Source: Cyclostephanos tholiformis
Lineage: Eukaryota > Bacillariophyta > Thalassiosirophyceae > Thalassiosirales > Thalassiosiraceae
Direction of reading: 5' to 3'
DNA length: 14,293 nucleotides
Assembly (NCBI GenBank): GCA_036939975.1
Contig: JALLPB010002021.1
Span: 1 to 14,293, forward strand
Below, one piece after another: positions 1-9,021 of this stretch. The notes beneath the pieces were generated by a model. That model ran no database searches. It saw nothing but the letters and a program-made list of their open reading frames with translations, and had not been told where the DNA came from. Each line of letters starts with the position of its first letter. Positions within the stretch are counted from its first letter, which is position 1. The position numbers and the translations under genes were made by a program.

Positions 1-27
1 ATCATTACTAACACCAGCAATCAGTAA

Positions 28-513
28 CTATCGAATAACTTCACTTCCACAGTTTTAAAATCGCCGCTACTACCTCTCCCCTGTCCGAAATTCAATTGTG
101 ATAATTTTGGAGCCTCTTCCGACCCGGCCATCATCGTCGGCGGCCTTAACACCACCATTGCGTACTCAATAATTTACCACCCAACTCGGGTCTACAATCT
201 CACACGTAGGCCTTCACGTAGGAACTCATACATCCACCAAACTAGCCACCACAACTCACCAGAATCTATCCACTTGACGCCAATCAACTCCCTTTCTTTC
301 AACCTCGACGACCTTCGTAGACTGTCTTCCCCACAATATTCAGTCCGAATCGTACTCCTTGATCTTCAACGAACAGGCATACACTTTATCAACAGGCGGC
401 CAGAAGGGGGAGACGTAGCGTACAATCTTGACGACTGTCCTTCCAATCCATCCCCAAAAGAATATTGTCGGGAACACACCTTACGCGACGGCACCTACAA
501 TATTCCCATTTGA
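28..513 (+). other. Open reading stretch without ATG, uncertain coding status
   Basis: Frame 1 is free of stops from just after a TAA at 25-27 to the TGA ending at 513 (about 160 codons). It contains no ATG; the only candidate starts are non-standard, such as TTG at 274. No domain is recognisable. It is rich in Ser, Asn, Thr and Arg. It could be the 5' UTR of the retroelement, the remains of a first ORF, or a chance open frame. The next open stretch overlaps it in another frame. Confidence 0.2.
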
Positions 514-742
514 TCTGGCTGATCCGAACGCCTCCAACGAATTGTCATTGTTCGGTGGTCCCCCTGCCTTGGATTCTGACGGAAACGAGGTACACTCCGA
601 CGACTCCGACGAATCGTTATCCTCCGGCGGCCCCCCTAACTTGGATTCCGACGGAAACGAGGTGCACTCTGAGGTGCATTCTGACGAGTCAAGCGAGGGG
701 CCACTTAGCATCGACTCCGGCGTACACGTAATATTCGATTAA
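419..742 (+). pseudogene. Acidic repeat-containing ORF fragment upstream of ORF1
   Basis: Frame 2 is open from after the TAG at 416-418 to the TAA at 740-742 (107 codons) and has no ATG. Its second half encodes two near-identical 24-residue units, each beginning GGPP(A/N)LDSDGNEVHS, then a degenerate third (GPLSIDSG). It is strongly acidic and serine-rich, hence probably disordered. Third-position differences between the units (gtc/gcc, tct/tcc, gta/gtg) mostly leave the protein unchanged, which suggests it was once translated. The position just upstream of ORF1 suggests a leader protein or the original N-terminus of ORF1. Function is unknown, and the start is either lost by frameshift or lies elsewhere. 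Confidence 0.35.
554..697 (+). repeat. Two 72-bp tandem repeats (24 codons each)
   Basis: Unit 1 is 554-625 and unit 2 is 626-697, in the same reading frame, with a decayed third copy starting at 698. Each begins with a run coding GGPP and includes GACGGAAACGAGGT. The second half of unit 2 carries an extra EVHS-like motif (gaggtgcattct), pointing to a smaller internal duplication of gaggtgca(c/t)tct at 659-682. Confidence 0.8.
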
Positions 743-813
743 CAACATTCTGCATTTCACGGCAGGAATTTATCACGGCGACTCACCGAACAAGCCTGAG
801 GGACACCAACACC

Positions 814-984
814 ATGCCGCCACCGGCATGACCCACATCGGGGAGTTGGCCCCTAATTTCTGCCTTAAAGAGTACGTCAAAGAGGAAATCCCCTGTTGAC
901 AAGGATGCATCCGTTAGCGAGACAGGAGCAATTAGTACTCCTCTACGGTTGGATAAAGCACATTGGCCTGAGGGGACATAACCA
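814..984 (+). pseudogene. ORF1 N-terminal end, interrupted by two stops
   Basis: ATG at 814 sits in a strong eukaryotic start context (CACCATGCC). The frame then reads MPPPA, a TGA at 829-831, a basic segment containing SALKSTSKRKSP, and ends HWPEGT before a TAA at 979-981, after which the main ORF1 frame continues directly as PMMIAEP. The frame is thus continuous with the ORF below apart from the two stops. The Lys/Arg-rich stretch is what one expects near the N-terminus of a nucleic-acid-binding ORF1 protein or of a nuclear localisation signal. I read it as the true ORF1 start lost in this copy; an alternative is plain 5' UTR. Confidence 0.5.
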
Positions 985-1878
985 ATGATGATTGCAGAGC
1001 CGATGCAGGATGACAGCAATCTGGGAAGATTGACAATGGATGCAGACAATAGCACAAAATCCGACCCAAAGGACTTGGAGTCAGGTTCGAAGTCGGATAG
1101 TCTTGCGGAGGCCATTACAAGCGCTCAAAAGACACTTTTTAGAGCATCATTACCAGTTGACGATGAGGCAGATGAGGCAATCTCCGTGGCCACATCCAAG
1201 TCCAGGAAATGGAGACCAATTAAACGACCAGAGAAGGTGGCAACCAGCACTCTCGGCAGCAATACCATTGTTGATTTAACCGCTACTGACAGTAGACGAG
1301 GAACATCATTCGCGGCGGATACAAACTTCAAGGAGAAGGAAAAAGCCGCATCGAAGGCATCACCTGGGCCGGGCAAAGCGACAGATGCAGATGAGCTCAG
1401 GGAGGTGGTAGTACAAGTGCGCATAAAAATTCTCCCGGGGGCCAAAGATGTTCAAGAGACGGTTCTTGGACTTATGCATCACTGCCTTACAGTTCTTAAG
1501 GAAAGGGACAAGATGGCTTGTTTCGTTAACTCCAAGAAGTCACTGATTGCCCACAAGCTCACAGACTTCCCACGCGACTTCACTGACTTTCATGACGACT
1601 GGGGCATCTGGGACGAGCCAATGAAATCTTTCCTGAACACGATACCGGCAGGCAGGGGGCAATCGTTCACAGGGTCCTTTTATTTCCGGAGCACATGGGA
1701 GCCTGAGAAGCTGTTTGAAAAGACACTATTGAAAATGGCTGCGGTTGCAAAGCTTAAGGGATCCATCGCTATTGCCGTGAAAGCCTGTCAATGCCTTGAC
1801 ACAGAACGGGCAATAATTTTCTTTAATCCTTCTGCTCTGCCGCAAGCCTGCAAAACGTCCTTCGGAAGGCGATGGTAG
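985..1878 (+). pseudogene. Retrotransposon ORF1 protein, N-terminal/middle segment
   Basis: 297 codons from the first ATG after an in-frame TAA (979) to TAG at 1876. The first ~130 residues are acidic, serine-rich and probably disordered. From about residue 135 (REVVVQVRIKILPG) the protein is ordered and shows the pattern I associate with ORF1 of diatom LINE-like elements: a conserved DFPRDFTDFHDDWGIWDEP block (~residues 193-211), an FTGSFYFRST strand, and an AIAVKACQCLDTER block near the end. ORF1 proteins of this class usually bind element RNA to form the ribonucleoprotein; I see no zinc knuckle or RRM I can name. The last ~8 codons look like frameshift readout: the following ORF, read upstream in its own frame (SLQNVLRKAM), continues the protein better. 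Confidence 0.7.
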
Positions 1879-3053
1879 AACAAAAGTCTAGATTGATTAA
1901 CCGTTATCCCACCAAATGGCCCAGGATGGAATGGGGACGACCACTGCCGGACTTCGAATTAATCCGTGATTTTGTGCGGAACACTCCATGGAGGAACAGA
2001 GAAGAGAAGTCTACTATACAGGCCTACCATAAACTGGCCTGGCATCTGGAGTGTCCCTCAAACGAGGCCGATCGGGTATACAAACTCCTCAAGGCAATGA
2101 AGTCCAATAAATCGCTATACCGTATCTTGGGGGACTCGGCCACCATCCTGCGTGCACCAGGAACGAATGCCAGCATGGACATGAGGAAGAAGCTGGCCAC
2201 AGCCGTCAGCTTTCACACCGCATTCCAGATGAGCATCAATCATGTCCCACTTCGCGGACTACTGGATCCGGACAAGGAAGCAGAGCTGATACGAGTTGAC
2301 GACGACGATGGCAATAGTCAGGAGGCGGTGCGTCTTACGGTGCGGAAGGTTATGTTCAGTCATAAAGTAAATCATATACCATTATGGCAGGCCATAGTTC
2401 AGAACGACGACGGTAGCTGGCGTGGCTATTATTCAAATGGGGTGGGCTGTCAAAACCACAAGAGTGTGGCCACAGCATGGGCAGGCGCAATAGGGGCACA
2501 TTTAAAATTCCATCTACTCAAACAAGGGGTCACGGAAACAATGGCATTAAAGTTGGCACAAGCAAGTTGCTCCACCCAAACCTTCCACGACGCATGCACT
2601 TCAACCTTTAGGGACGGGAAGGTAATATCAGCAGCCCAGGCTGAAATGGACGATGAGCTGGAAGAAATGCAGCAACGTGCACGCTGGGTCGACATAACGG
2701 TAGGAATGGAAGCGTCGGAAAAACAAGAATATGACACCGAATGCATGATTCAGCTGCTCGAACCATCGGACCCCAGGGCACTGAACTTCGACGACGAACA
2801 GTCCCTGAAGACCTTTACATCCCAGGCTGCCGGTACGGCTTATACTATTGCGCCAGTGGAATCCCTGGGCGAGACAGCATACGAGCATCCAGTTGACGAG
2901 GTGGACTCTCAGGAGTCAGACTTATTTGAGCTGGACAACGATGATGGCTTTGTGGATGATCCATTCCAGGACGAAGATAGGGAGATAATAGCCAACTTGG
3001 AGGAGGTCGTACGAGATACCTCTAGGACGCCGGGTACGGCGGCGGCTGGGTAG
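1872..3053 (+). pseudogene. Retrotransposon ORF1 protein, C-terminal segment
   Basis: 393 codons; its ATG overlaps the upstream stop as ATGGTAG. The frame is open before the ATG and reads sensibly (SLQNVLRKAM) up to about 1840, so this is most likely the -1-shifted continuation of ORF1 rather than a separate gene. Visible blocks are a Trp/Pro-rich start (YPTKWPRMEWGRPLP), a helical middle, a QNDDGSWRGYYSNGVGCQNH segment (~residues 177-196), a helical Q/E-rich stretch, and an acidic tail rich in Asp and Glu (~residues 340-378). No named domain can be given from inspection. The frame ends at TAG 3051-3053 but continues open in frame from 3054 into the linker before the BRCT domain. Confidence 0.7.
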
Positions 3054-3455
3054 GATGCGGACATGGAACAGAAGGAGTATGACGGTGACCCAGGCAGGGC
3101 ACTCCCTTCCATTTCATCCCCTGAGAAGATCAACCGCATAACGACAGACCCCTCTCATATACCCAGGGTGCCTTCAGAGAAACAGCGGGAGACAATTCGC
3201 AACATGTTGAGAGAATGGGTGGAAACATGTGGAGGCGAGGACCTTCCACCTTCCCTTCAATTGCTTGCCGGCCGTATTGGGATAGAGGCGGACGCACATA
3301 CTCCGACACGGGGATGGCGCGGGCAACGGGATCGGGTGTCATCTCCAACCAGGACCGAGCTACCAGGTAACAAGCTGGCGGACAAGCGTTTTGTCCTAAC
3401 GGGCAAGTGGCCACGTCCCGATGGCCTGAGCCGCTCTCCGGGAAAGAAACAGTGA
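3054..3455 (+). pseudogene. Linker and N-terminal part of a BRCT domain in the retroelement
   Basis: In frame with the ORF1 C-terminal segment across the TAG at 3051; first ATG at 3063. Residues 1-100 from that ATG form a charged, Pro-rich linker with one likely helix (SEKQRETIRNMLREWVETCGG). From about 3363 it reads KLADKRFVLTGKWPRP, the first beta strand and Thr-Gly dipeptide of a BRCT domain of the RFC1/DNA-ligase type. It stops at TGA 3453, but the rest of the domain follows in the -1 frame, joined at a GGGAAAG heptamer (3440-3446). The domain, its position between ORF1 and the endonuclease, and its continuation are visible; its role is inferred. Confidence 0.6.
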
Positions 3456-3811
3456 GGGACCTTATCGAGAGGCACGGTGGCAGAGTCACCGTCGGGTTCT
3501 CCAACTCAATGGATTTCCTAGTTGTCGGGGACACACCCGGGCAGAAAAGTGTCATTGAAGCGAACGATAGGGGTGTACAGATCGTAACTTTGGATCAAGT
3601 GGAAGCTGTCATCACAAACGATGACATGGCGGTAGCGGACCTGGCGGGTCCCTACCCTGACGTTGCAAATGCCATTCTCTTTGAGAAGGGTACTCAAGTG
3701 CAGCGCCTACCTCCACCACAGGACCTTACCACGGGTGCAGAAGATGCCCCAACGGCGAGAGTGGCCGCCGGTCCGACTGATGGCATTGGAGGGGGCCACA
3801 GGGATGGGTAG
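3440..3811 (+). pseudogene. C-terminal part of the retroelement BRCT domain plus tail
   Basis: Read in frame 2 from the frame junction near 3443. It gives GKETVRDLIERHGGRVT (helix 1 and the Gly-Gly turn), SNSMDFLVVGDTPGQKS (strand 3 and loop) and IEANDRGVQIVTLDQVEAVI (helix 2, strand 4 and final helix). With the preceding KRFVLTG this makes a complete BRCT fold of about 85 residues. BRCT domains of RFC1 and NAD-dependent ligases bind 5'-phosphorylated DNA; the Thr-Gly and a Lys in the PGQK loop sit where the phosphate ligands lie in RFC1. Residues after ~3650 form a low-complexity Pro/Gly/Thr tail to TAG 3809. The frame is also open upstream of the junction but gives no BRCT-like sequence there. 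Confidence 0.65.
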
Positions 3812-4064
3812 TTGGAAGGCAGATGCTCCAGCCGCAGCGTCTGGGGGCACCAAAGTCAGAGGGGGAACCACTGCACGGGAAAGGGGAGCGCATCTGCCGA
3901 GATCAAGGCGGTCTGCTTGACGGGCAGCATTATACCGTCGTATTTGTTGAACATTAAATAATCACAATAATGATCCGAATCGAACAACGCAATCAAGTTA
4001 CAACGCCAACACACCACAATTAGAACAATATCGCAAGGTTGGTTATGAGGACGCAAAGACATGG
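3812..4064 (+). other. ORF1-to-ORF2 junction region of the retroelement
   Basis: This stretch has no convincing complete ORF. About 3812-3920 is GC-rich and frame 0 stays open there, reading SWKADAPAAASGGTK, possibly the shifted end of the BRCT-containing protein. From 3951 the ORF2 frame is open without a stop into the endonuclease, reading an Asn-rich stretch and then YRKVGYEDAKTWMERRLAGM. The coding frame of ORF2 may therefore begin before the ATG at 4065, either continuous with ORF1 or after a short AT-rich spacer. Confidence 0.4.
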
Positions 4065-4463
4065 ATGGAGAGGAGACTGGCAGGAATGAAAACTGGCGTC
4101 CCTAATCGGGTCGCCACTTCTTTGGCAGGCAAATGGTCAGAAACTTTAGGGGAAGATTTCACCGACCTAGACGATGGGATTGCAGAGATAGAAGCAGCCA
4201 ACCTTGCAAAACATTATCACCGATGGCACGTACAGTGGTTGGGAACTTTAGAAAATCCAAGACCGGACGGAGTTTTCCGCATATTAGGAGGGCAACTTAA
4301 TAGCGCATCATCTGTGGAGGTTAGGAGTCGGAAAGTTAAAGATGTAGTCCGCCTCATAAATGAGTGGGAAGTTCAGGCAGGGTGCCTCTCGGAGGTCGGG
4401 GTAAACTGGGCAAGCTACCCCTCCTCGGCGAATCTGGCATCATGGTTCAGAGAGGATATTTAG
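4065..4463 (+). pseudogene. Retrotransposon ORF2: EEP endonuclease, N-terminal part
   Basis: 132 codons from ATG 4065 to an in-frame TAG at 4461-4463. After a ~65-residue leader it enters an exonuclease-endonuclease-phosphatase fold: DGVFRILGGQLNSAS (Asn of motif I, ~residue 79), a helix, then CLSEVGVNWASYP with the metal-binding Glu at ~residue 110 (codon near 4392). In LINE elements this apurinic-type endonuclease nicks the target DNA to give the primer for reverse transcription. The rest of the domain continues in the same frame directly after the stop, so the TAG is a nonsense change inside one protein. The ATG at 4061 is in another frame and leads only to a short ORF. Confidence 0.8.
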
Positions 4464-6809
4464 GATATAAAAACACACACAGCTCATAATTCACATGAGA
4501 ATGTTGCACATCATCAAACAGGTGGTACGGCCACCTTTGCCTGCAGGGAACTTGCTCGATACGCTAAGGAACGAACTAAAGACCACAGAGGCCTAGGGCG
4601 CTGGTGCTCAACACTATTTTACGTGGACCCAAATCATAAATTCAGGTTGGTGTCCGCTTACAACGTCGGACGGCAAAAGCCGAGGGGAGATAGCACCATA
4701 TTCCAACAGCAGATCAGATATATTCAGAATCATGATCTCTCACATTCGCCATCGCGGCTGTTCACCATAGATTTCGTCGCGCAGCTTCAGACATGGCACC
4801 GTCAAGGAGACCGCCTACTGATATTCATTGATATGAATGAACACATCCTCAGGGGACATCTATTGAAGTATTTGCGGAAAATGGGACTAGTGGAGGCCAC
4901 TCACACAAAATGGGGGACAAGTAGCGAACCACATACTTACTTTCGAGGAACAGAGCCGATCGATGGGGTATGGCACTCACAAAGTTTGGAGATAGTCTCC
5001 ACTATGCAGCTCTCGTTTCATGAAGGCGTCGGGGACCATCGGACAGCCTTAGTGGATGTTACCACATCTTCAGCTATCGGGACACAGGAGTTTAAGATAA
5101 TACACCCAGCTGCAAGACGATTGAGCTCTGGCAACACACAAGCAAGGGACAAATATCTCAGGCACTTAGAACAGCAAATGACAACCCATCGTATGACAGA
5201 ACGTCTCCAGGAATGTGAACGTGAAACGTCCTCTTACCCAGCGACGGACAGCGTCCGCGAGAAAATGCAGCGACTAGACACGCAACTAGTCGAGATGCAA
5301 CGCGGTAGTGAGAAGCAATGCCGACAGATTTACTGGGGGACAATACCCTTCAGTGAGCCGGTTCGCACCATCTACATCCGTAAACGCGCATATCAAGAAC
5401 TTGCACGAGGGAGCAGCCGACCAGTCCAGCGGAGCAACGTGGTAAGAGACGCCATCAAGGCGGGAATTCCAACACCTCATCAACTGACACAGCAGCAATG
5501 CTTGGACGGGGTGGAAGCATGCTCCCGGAAGTTATCAACGTTAAGAAGGCAGGCGGGAGGTCTGCGTCAGGTGCATCTAAGGGATTGCCTTGTTCGCACA
5601 AAGAACATGGGGAATGACAATAAATACAGGGATATACTACGTACCATCAAGAGAGAAGAGCAGAAATCCATCTGGAGGCGGATTAACCGGGTAAACGATG
5701 ACCCCTCACTAGGCGCAGTTCAGTTTGTGCAGAAAGCAGAACGTGACGGCATAGTAGATATACACGAAACGCAAGCAATGAATGCGGAGATACAAGAGGT
5801 AACGGAACGACGGTTCGAGCTCTCCATGAGTGCTTCAATTACAATGACATCTCTGCGTGAGCGTCTCGGTTTTCTGTCTGACACAGACTTCGCTACACAA
5901 ATGTTGCGTGGCGAGGTACATATTCCATCGGACGTCGATGCACCCACAACTCTAGTGCTTGAGGAAATAATCCGATTATTCGGCTCCCTACACGAAGGAC
6001 ATTCCNCCACAACTCTAGTGCTTGAGGAAATAATCCGATTATTCGGCTCCCTACACGAAGGACATTCCGAAATCACATTAGGGGCGGAAGAGTTCAGGCA
6101 TTACTGGCGGAGCGCTCGGGAGAAAACATCCTCCTCGATATCTGGTATCCACTTTGGACATTACAAATCAGCGGCGCACTCCCCACTTCTCTCTGACTTC
6201 CTGGCAAGGAAGATCACACTGATCGCGAGGAGTGGATGCCCACCGGAGCGATGGGGTTATGGTCTGCAGGTACTCCTAGAAAAGATAGCGGGGGTTGCTT
6301 TAGTTTCAAAACTACGGGCTATCTTATTAATGGAAGGGGATTTCAATTACATGAACAAATGGATATTTGGCTACGATGCTATCAACAAACTTTATGAGAT
6401 GGGATACATTCCGGGGGATCAATACAGTCAAAAGGAAAGCACCGCGGAGGATGCGCGCATGGATAACCGTCTGACAATGGACATATCACGTCAAATGAAA
6501 CACCCGCTAGCAACGATGTCCGCAGATGCGGACAAGTGCTACGACCGGATTAATCACATTGTGATGTCGTTACTACTCATGGCCATAGTCGGTTCTGTGG
6601 GCAGCATAGTTGCGATGCTATATCCGATTCAGACAATGAAATTCTTCCAGCGCACAGCTAGAGGGGATTCATCAACGTACATGGGAGGGAGGGGGAAGGA
6701 CAACCCCCTGCAAGGGCTGTGCCAAGGTAATGGGGCAGCCCCGGCATGCTGGCTAATGCTCAGCTCAGTACTAATGCATTGTTACAAGAGGCAAGGCCTG
6801 GGCTCTTGA
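4464..6809 (+). pseudogene. Retrotransposon ORF2: EEP endonuclease C-terminal part and reverse transcriptase fingers/palm
   Basis: Open from the codon after TAG 4461 to TGA 6807; no ATG opens it. The EEP part continues with HHQTGGTA, DHRGLGRW, LVSAYNV, FIDMNEH (Asp-x-Asn), PIDGVWHS and GDHRTAL (Asp-His), so all catalytic positions are kept. About 300 residues of helical, Arg/Gln-rich linker follow. The RT begins near 6070: ERWGYGLQVLLEKIAG, LRAILLMEGDFNYMNKW, motif A SADADKCYDRI (catalytic Asp codon 6525-6527), motif B QGLCQGNGAAPACW. Motif C lies after the stop in the next piece. A 62-bp duplication around the N at 6006 adds exactly 63 bases (21 codons), so the frame survives; the duplicated 21 residues are very probably not real. 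Confidence 0.9.
5944..6068 (+). repeat. 62-bp perfect direct repeat flanking a single N (likely assembly join)
   Basis: Positions 5944-6005 and 6007-6068 are identical, with only an N at 6006 between them. Perfect identity ending exactly at an ambiguity base is the mark of two contig ends that overlap but were not merged. The insert of 63 bases keeps the reading frame, and removing one copy leaves HEGHSEITLG as a normal continuation. Confidence 0.9.
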
Positions 6810-8756
6810 ATCCTATCTCCGATGAGTGGCGCAATTATTGACTTCCTAGGGGAGATCTATGTCGACGACACTGATCTTATAATCACCAGACCAGAATTCA
6901 CTACAGCGCGAGAGACACAAGAAGGTCTCAAAGCGGCCGCGTGGACATGGGCATCGGGGCTGAACGCAACGGGAGGAGCAATAAACCCAGAGAAGAGTAG
7001 GTGGATATATGCGGGATATGAGTGGAACGACGATGGAACCTGGACATACGCTGCACAGCCCAACCTACCTATGGAGATCCCACTCCCAGACGGTTCTCCA
7101 GCCACCATTAGTCAAGCGGATGTGTCTACGGCAGAGAAAACTTTGGGAGTATGGTCAACGATAGATGGCAACGATTCCACACACATAGAACACAATATCA
7201 CAGGCAGGCTACAGAAATGGACCTCGAAAATGATTAACGGTCACCTATCAGCACGCCTGGGATGGATTGCGTACAGGTTTAAACTATGGCCCGGGATCAG
7301 GTACGGCCTTTTGACACTGGCAATGCCGCTTAAGACCGCGCGGAACACACTGCAAAAGGAGAATTTCCTCATACTGCCGTTACTAGGTGTTAATCGGCAT
7401 GTTAAAACAGAGTGGCGCACACTGCACCGCGCTTTTGGGGGGGTCGGTCTGCTCGACCTGGCGGTGGAGCATACAATTGGGATGATAAACATATTCGTGC
7501 AGCATTACGGTGCCGGGACGACGATAGCAATGAAATATGAAGCCTCTTTGGAAGCACTACAATTGGAGCTCGGGTGTTTGGGAAATCCTCTTATGGAAGA
7601 CTATACACGCTACCACCTCATGGCCACAGACAGTTGGGTGAAAAGCTTTTGGGAGCGTCTACATTATTACAAGTTCAGATTACATATCAATTATACGGCA
7701 ATCCATCTGCCGCGAAGGAACGACTCGACCTTAACGTCATTGTTTGTCCGCGGCGGCCACACAGGCGACCAGATACAGGCACTTAACAGATGCAGAATAT
7801 CACACAGGTTACTATTTCTATCGGATATAACACTGGCGTGTGGTAAATTCGTAGACCCGCTCTTCCTTCTACCACCGTCGAAAGACTCTAGGGTGCAGTA
7901 TGAGTCTTCATATACATTTCCAACCTGCAGACCATCAAAGGCAGACTGGGAGCTCTGGCAAGACTTCTGGGGGGCTACCACAGGAACCGCGGGTCTTCTC
8001 CACATTCCCCTGGGCGAATGGATATACAAATCTCATCGGATATGGTTCTGGTTCTACTGCGAGCACAGCGACAGACTCTTCCACCGACAAGGAGACACCG
8101 TCACGACTTACATACGCGTCGTCAACAACTCAAGGATCCGGTCACGTCAGCAGTATTGCCGGGGGGAGGAGATCGATGCAATTCCGCATCATTGCACACC
8201 CGCCAATGTAATACAGACACAAGGGGGTGTGGTGGTGCGGAGGAGTATAGGGCCACCACTAGCAATACAAACCACAACGGACAAGTCGTTCTGGGACTAC
8301 CTGCGGTCGTTAGGTGGAGAATGGATGTGGGAAAACACAGTGGAGGGGTATCCCGATGTAGGGTGGATCAGGTTCGCTCTGGAAACAAACACCTTCATCG
8401 GTGTGACTGACGGATCCTACAATAGAGACCGGGCAAGCACTGTGAGCGGTTCAGGGTGGTTGATATGCTGCACACGTTCGAAACGCATCCTTCGGGGATC
8501 ATTTTATGAAAATTCGCCAAAAGCGAGTTCGTACAGGGGCGAACTGCTCGGCTTGGTGGCCCTACATACATTGATCTCCAGCATCGCGTCATTTTACAAG
8601 CTCGACCAGCTACTCGGGAAAATATGCTGCGACAATAGCGGCTCTGCGTCAATCAGGCAGATGTCGCCGGAGAGTACGGACAGGGACAAAACACGCGGAT
8701 CTCCACCGAGCCATCCGAACTATCAAACTACGAACACCGATGAGACTCATTTATGA
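6810..8756 (+). pseudogene. Retrotransposon ORF2: RT motif C and thumb, connector, RNase H N-terminal part
   Basis: In frame with the preceding piece across TGA 6807; first ATG at 6822. GEIYVDDTDL is RT motif C, with the two catalytic Asp codons at 6864-6869. GGAINPEKSRW and the LGVW block are palm/thumb motifs, and the LSARLGWIAYRFKLWP and RYGLLTLAMP blocks are conserved downstream of RT in this group. A connector of ~400 residues leads to RNase H: GVTDGSYN (Asp codon 8409), SSYRGELLGL (Glu 8541) and CCDNSG (Asp 8631). After about 8640 the frame is wrong: the last ~38 residues (from SASIRQMS on) are out-of-frame readout, and the true continuation, ALRQSGRCRRRVRTG, is in frame 1. The segment supplies the polymerase active site and most of the RNase H active site. 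Confidence 0.9.
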
Positions 8757-9021
8757 GCACGTAAGGGCACATCAGGACAGAATACTTCCATGGAGCAGAC
8801 TCTCCCTTGTACAGCAGCTCAACGTTATATGCGACAAGCTAGTGAACAAGGCGGTACACCGAGCGATAACGGAGGGAGCAAAGCATTCCGGGCCTAGGTA
8901 TCTGCCGTTTGAAAATGTCGCAGTGGTGTTAGATGGCATCAAACTTACAACCGATGTAGGGTCAGAAGTACGCTATCGCCTAGGCAAAGAAGACGCAGAG
9001 CAATTTTATACCAAACCGTGA
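8641..9021 (+). pseudogene. Retrotransposon ORF2: RNase H C-terminal part
   Basis: Frame 1 continuation of the RNase H domain after a shift near 8640 (first ATG at 8740). It reads TGTKHADLHRAIRTIK, then YEHVRAHQDRILPW (the conserved His of the flexible loop), then LNVICDKLVNKAV with the fourth catalytic Asp at codon 8833-8835. Together with the preceding piece the RNase H carries Asp, Glu, Asp, Asp, the complete carboxylate set used to remove RNA from the RNA:DNA hybrid. It ends at TGA 9019-9021, after which the same frame stays open for another 350 codons, so this stop is again a nonsense change within ORF2. Confidence 0.8.

Noticed and set aside
783..1115. Minus-strand ORF of 110 codons opposite the ORF1 start
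   Set aside because: It overlaps the better-supported ORF1 frame and has no recognisable domain; it looks like an antisense shadow.
1851..1857. CAAAACG as a slippery site at the ORF1 frame change
   Set aside because: It does not fit X XXY YYZ in the reading phase, so there is no motif support for programmed shifting there.
3130..3555. Minus-strand ORF of 141 codons opposite the BRCT region
   Set aside because: The plus strand gives a clear BRCT domain here; the antisense frame has low-complexity Pro/Ser/Arg content only.
5944..6068. A biological tandem duplication in the reverse transcriptase region
   Set aside because: The perfect identity ending at an N points to an unmerged assembly overlap.
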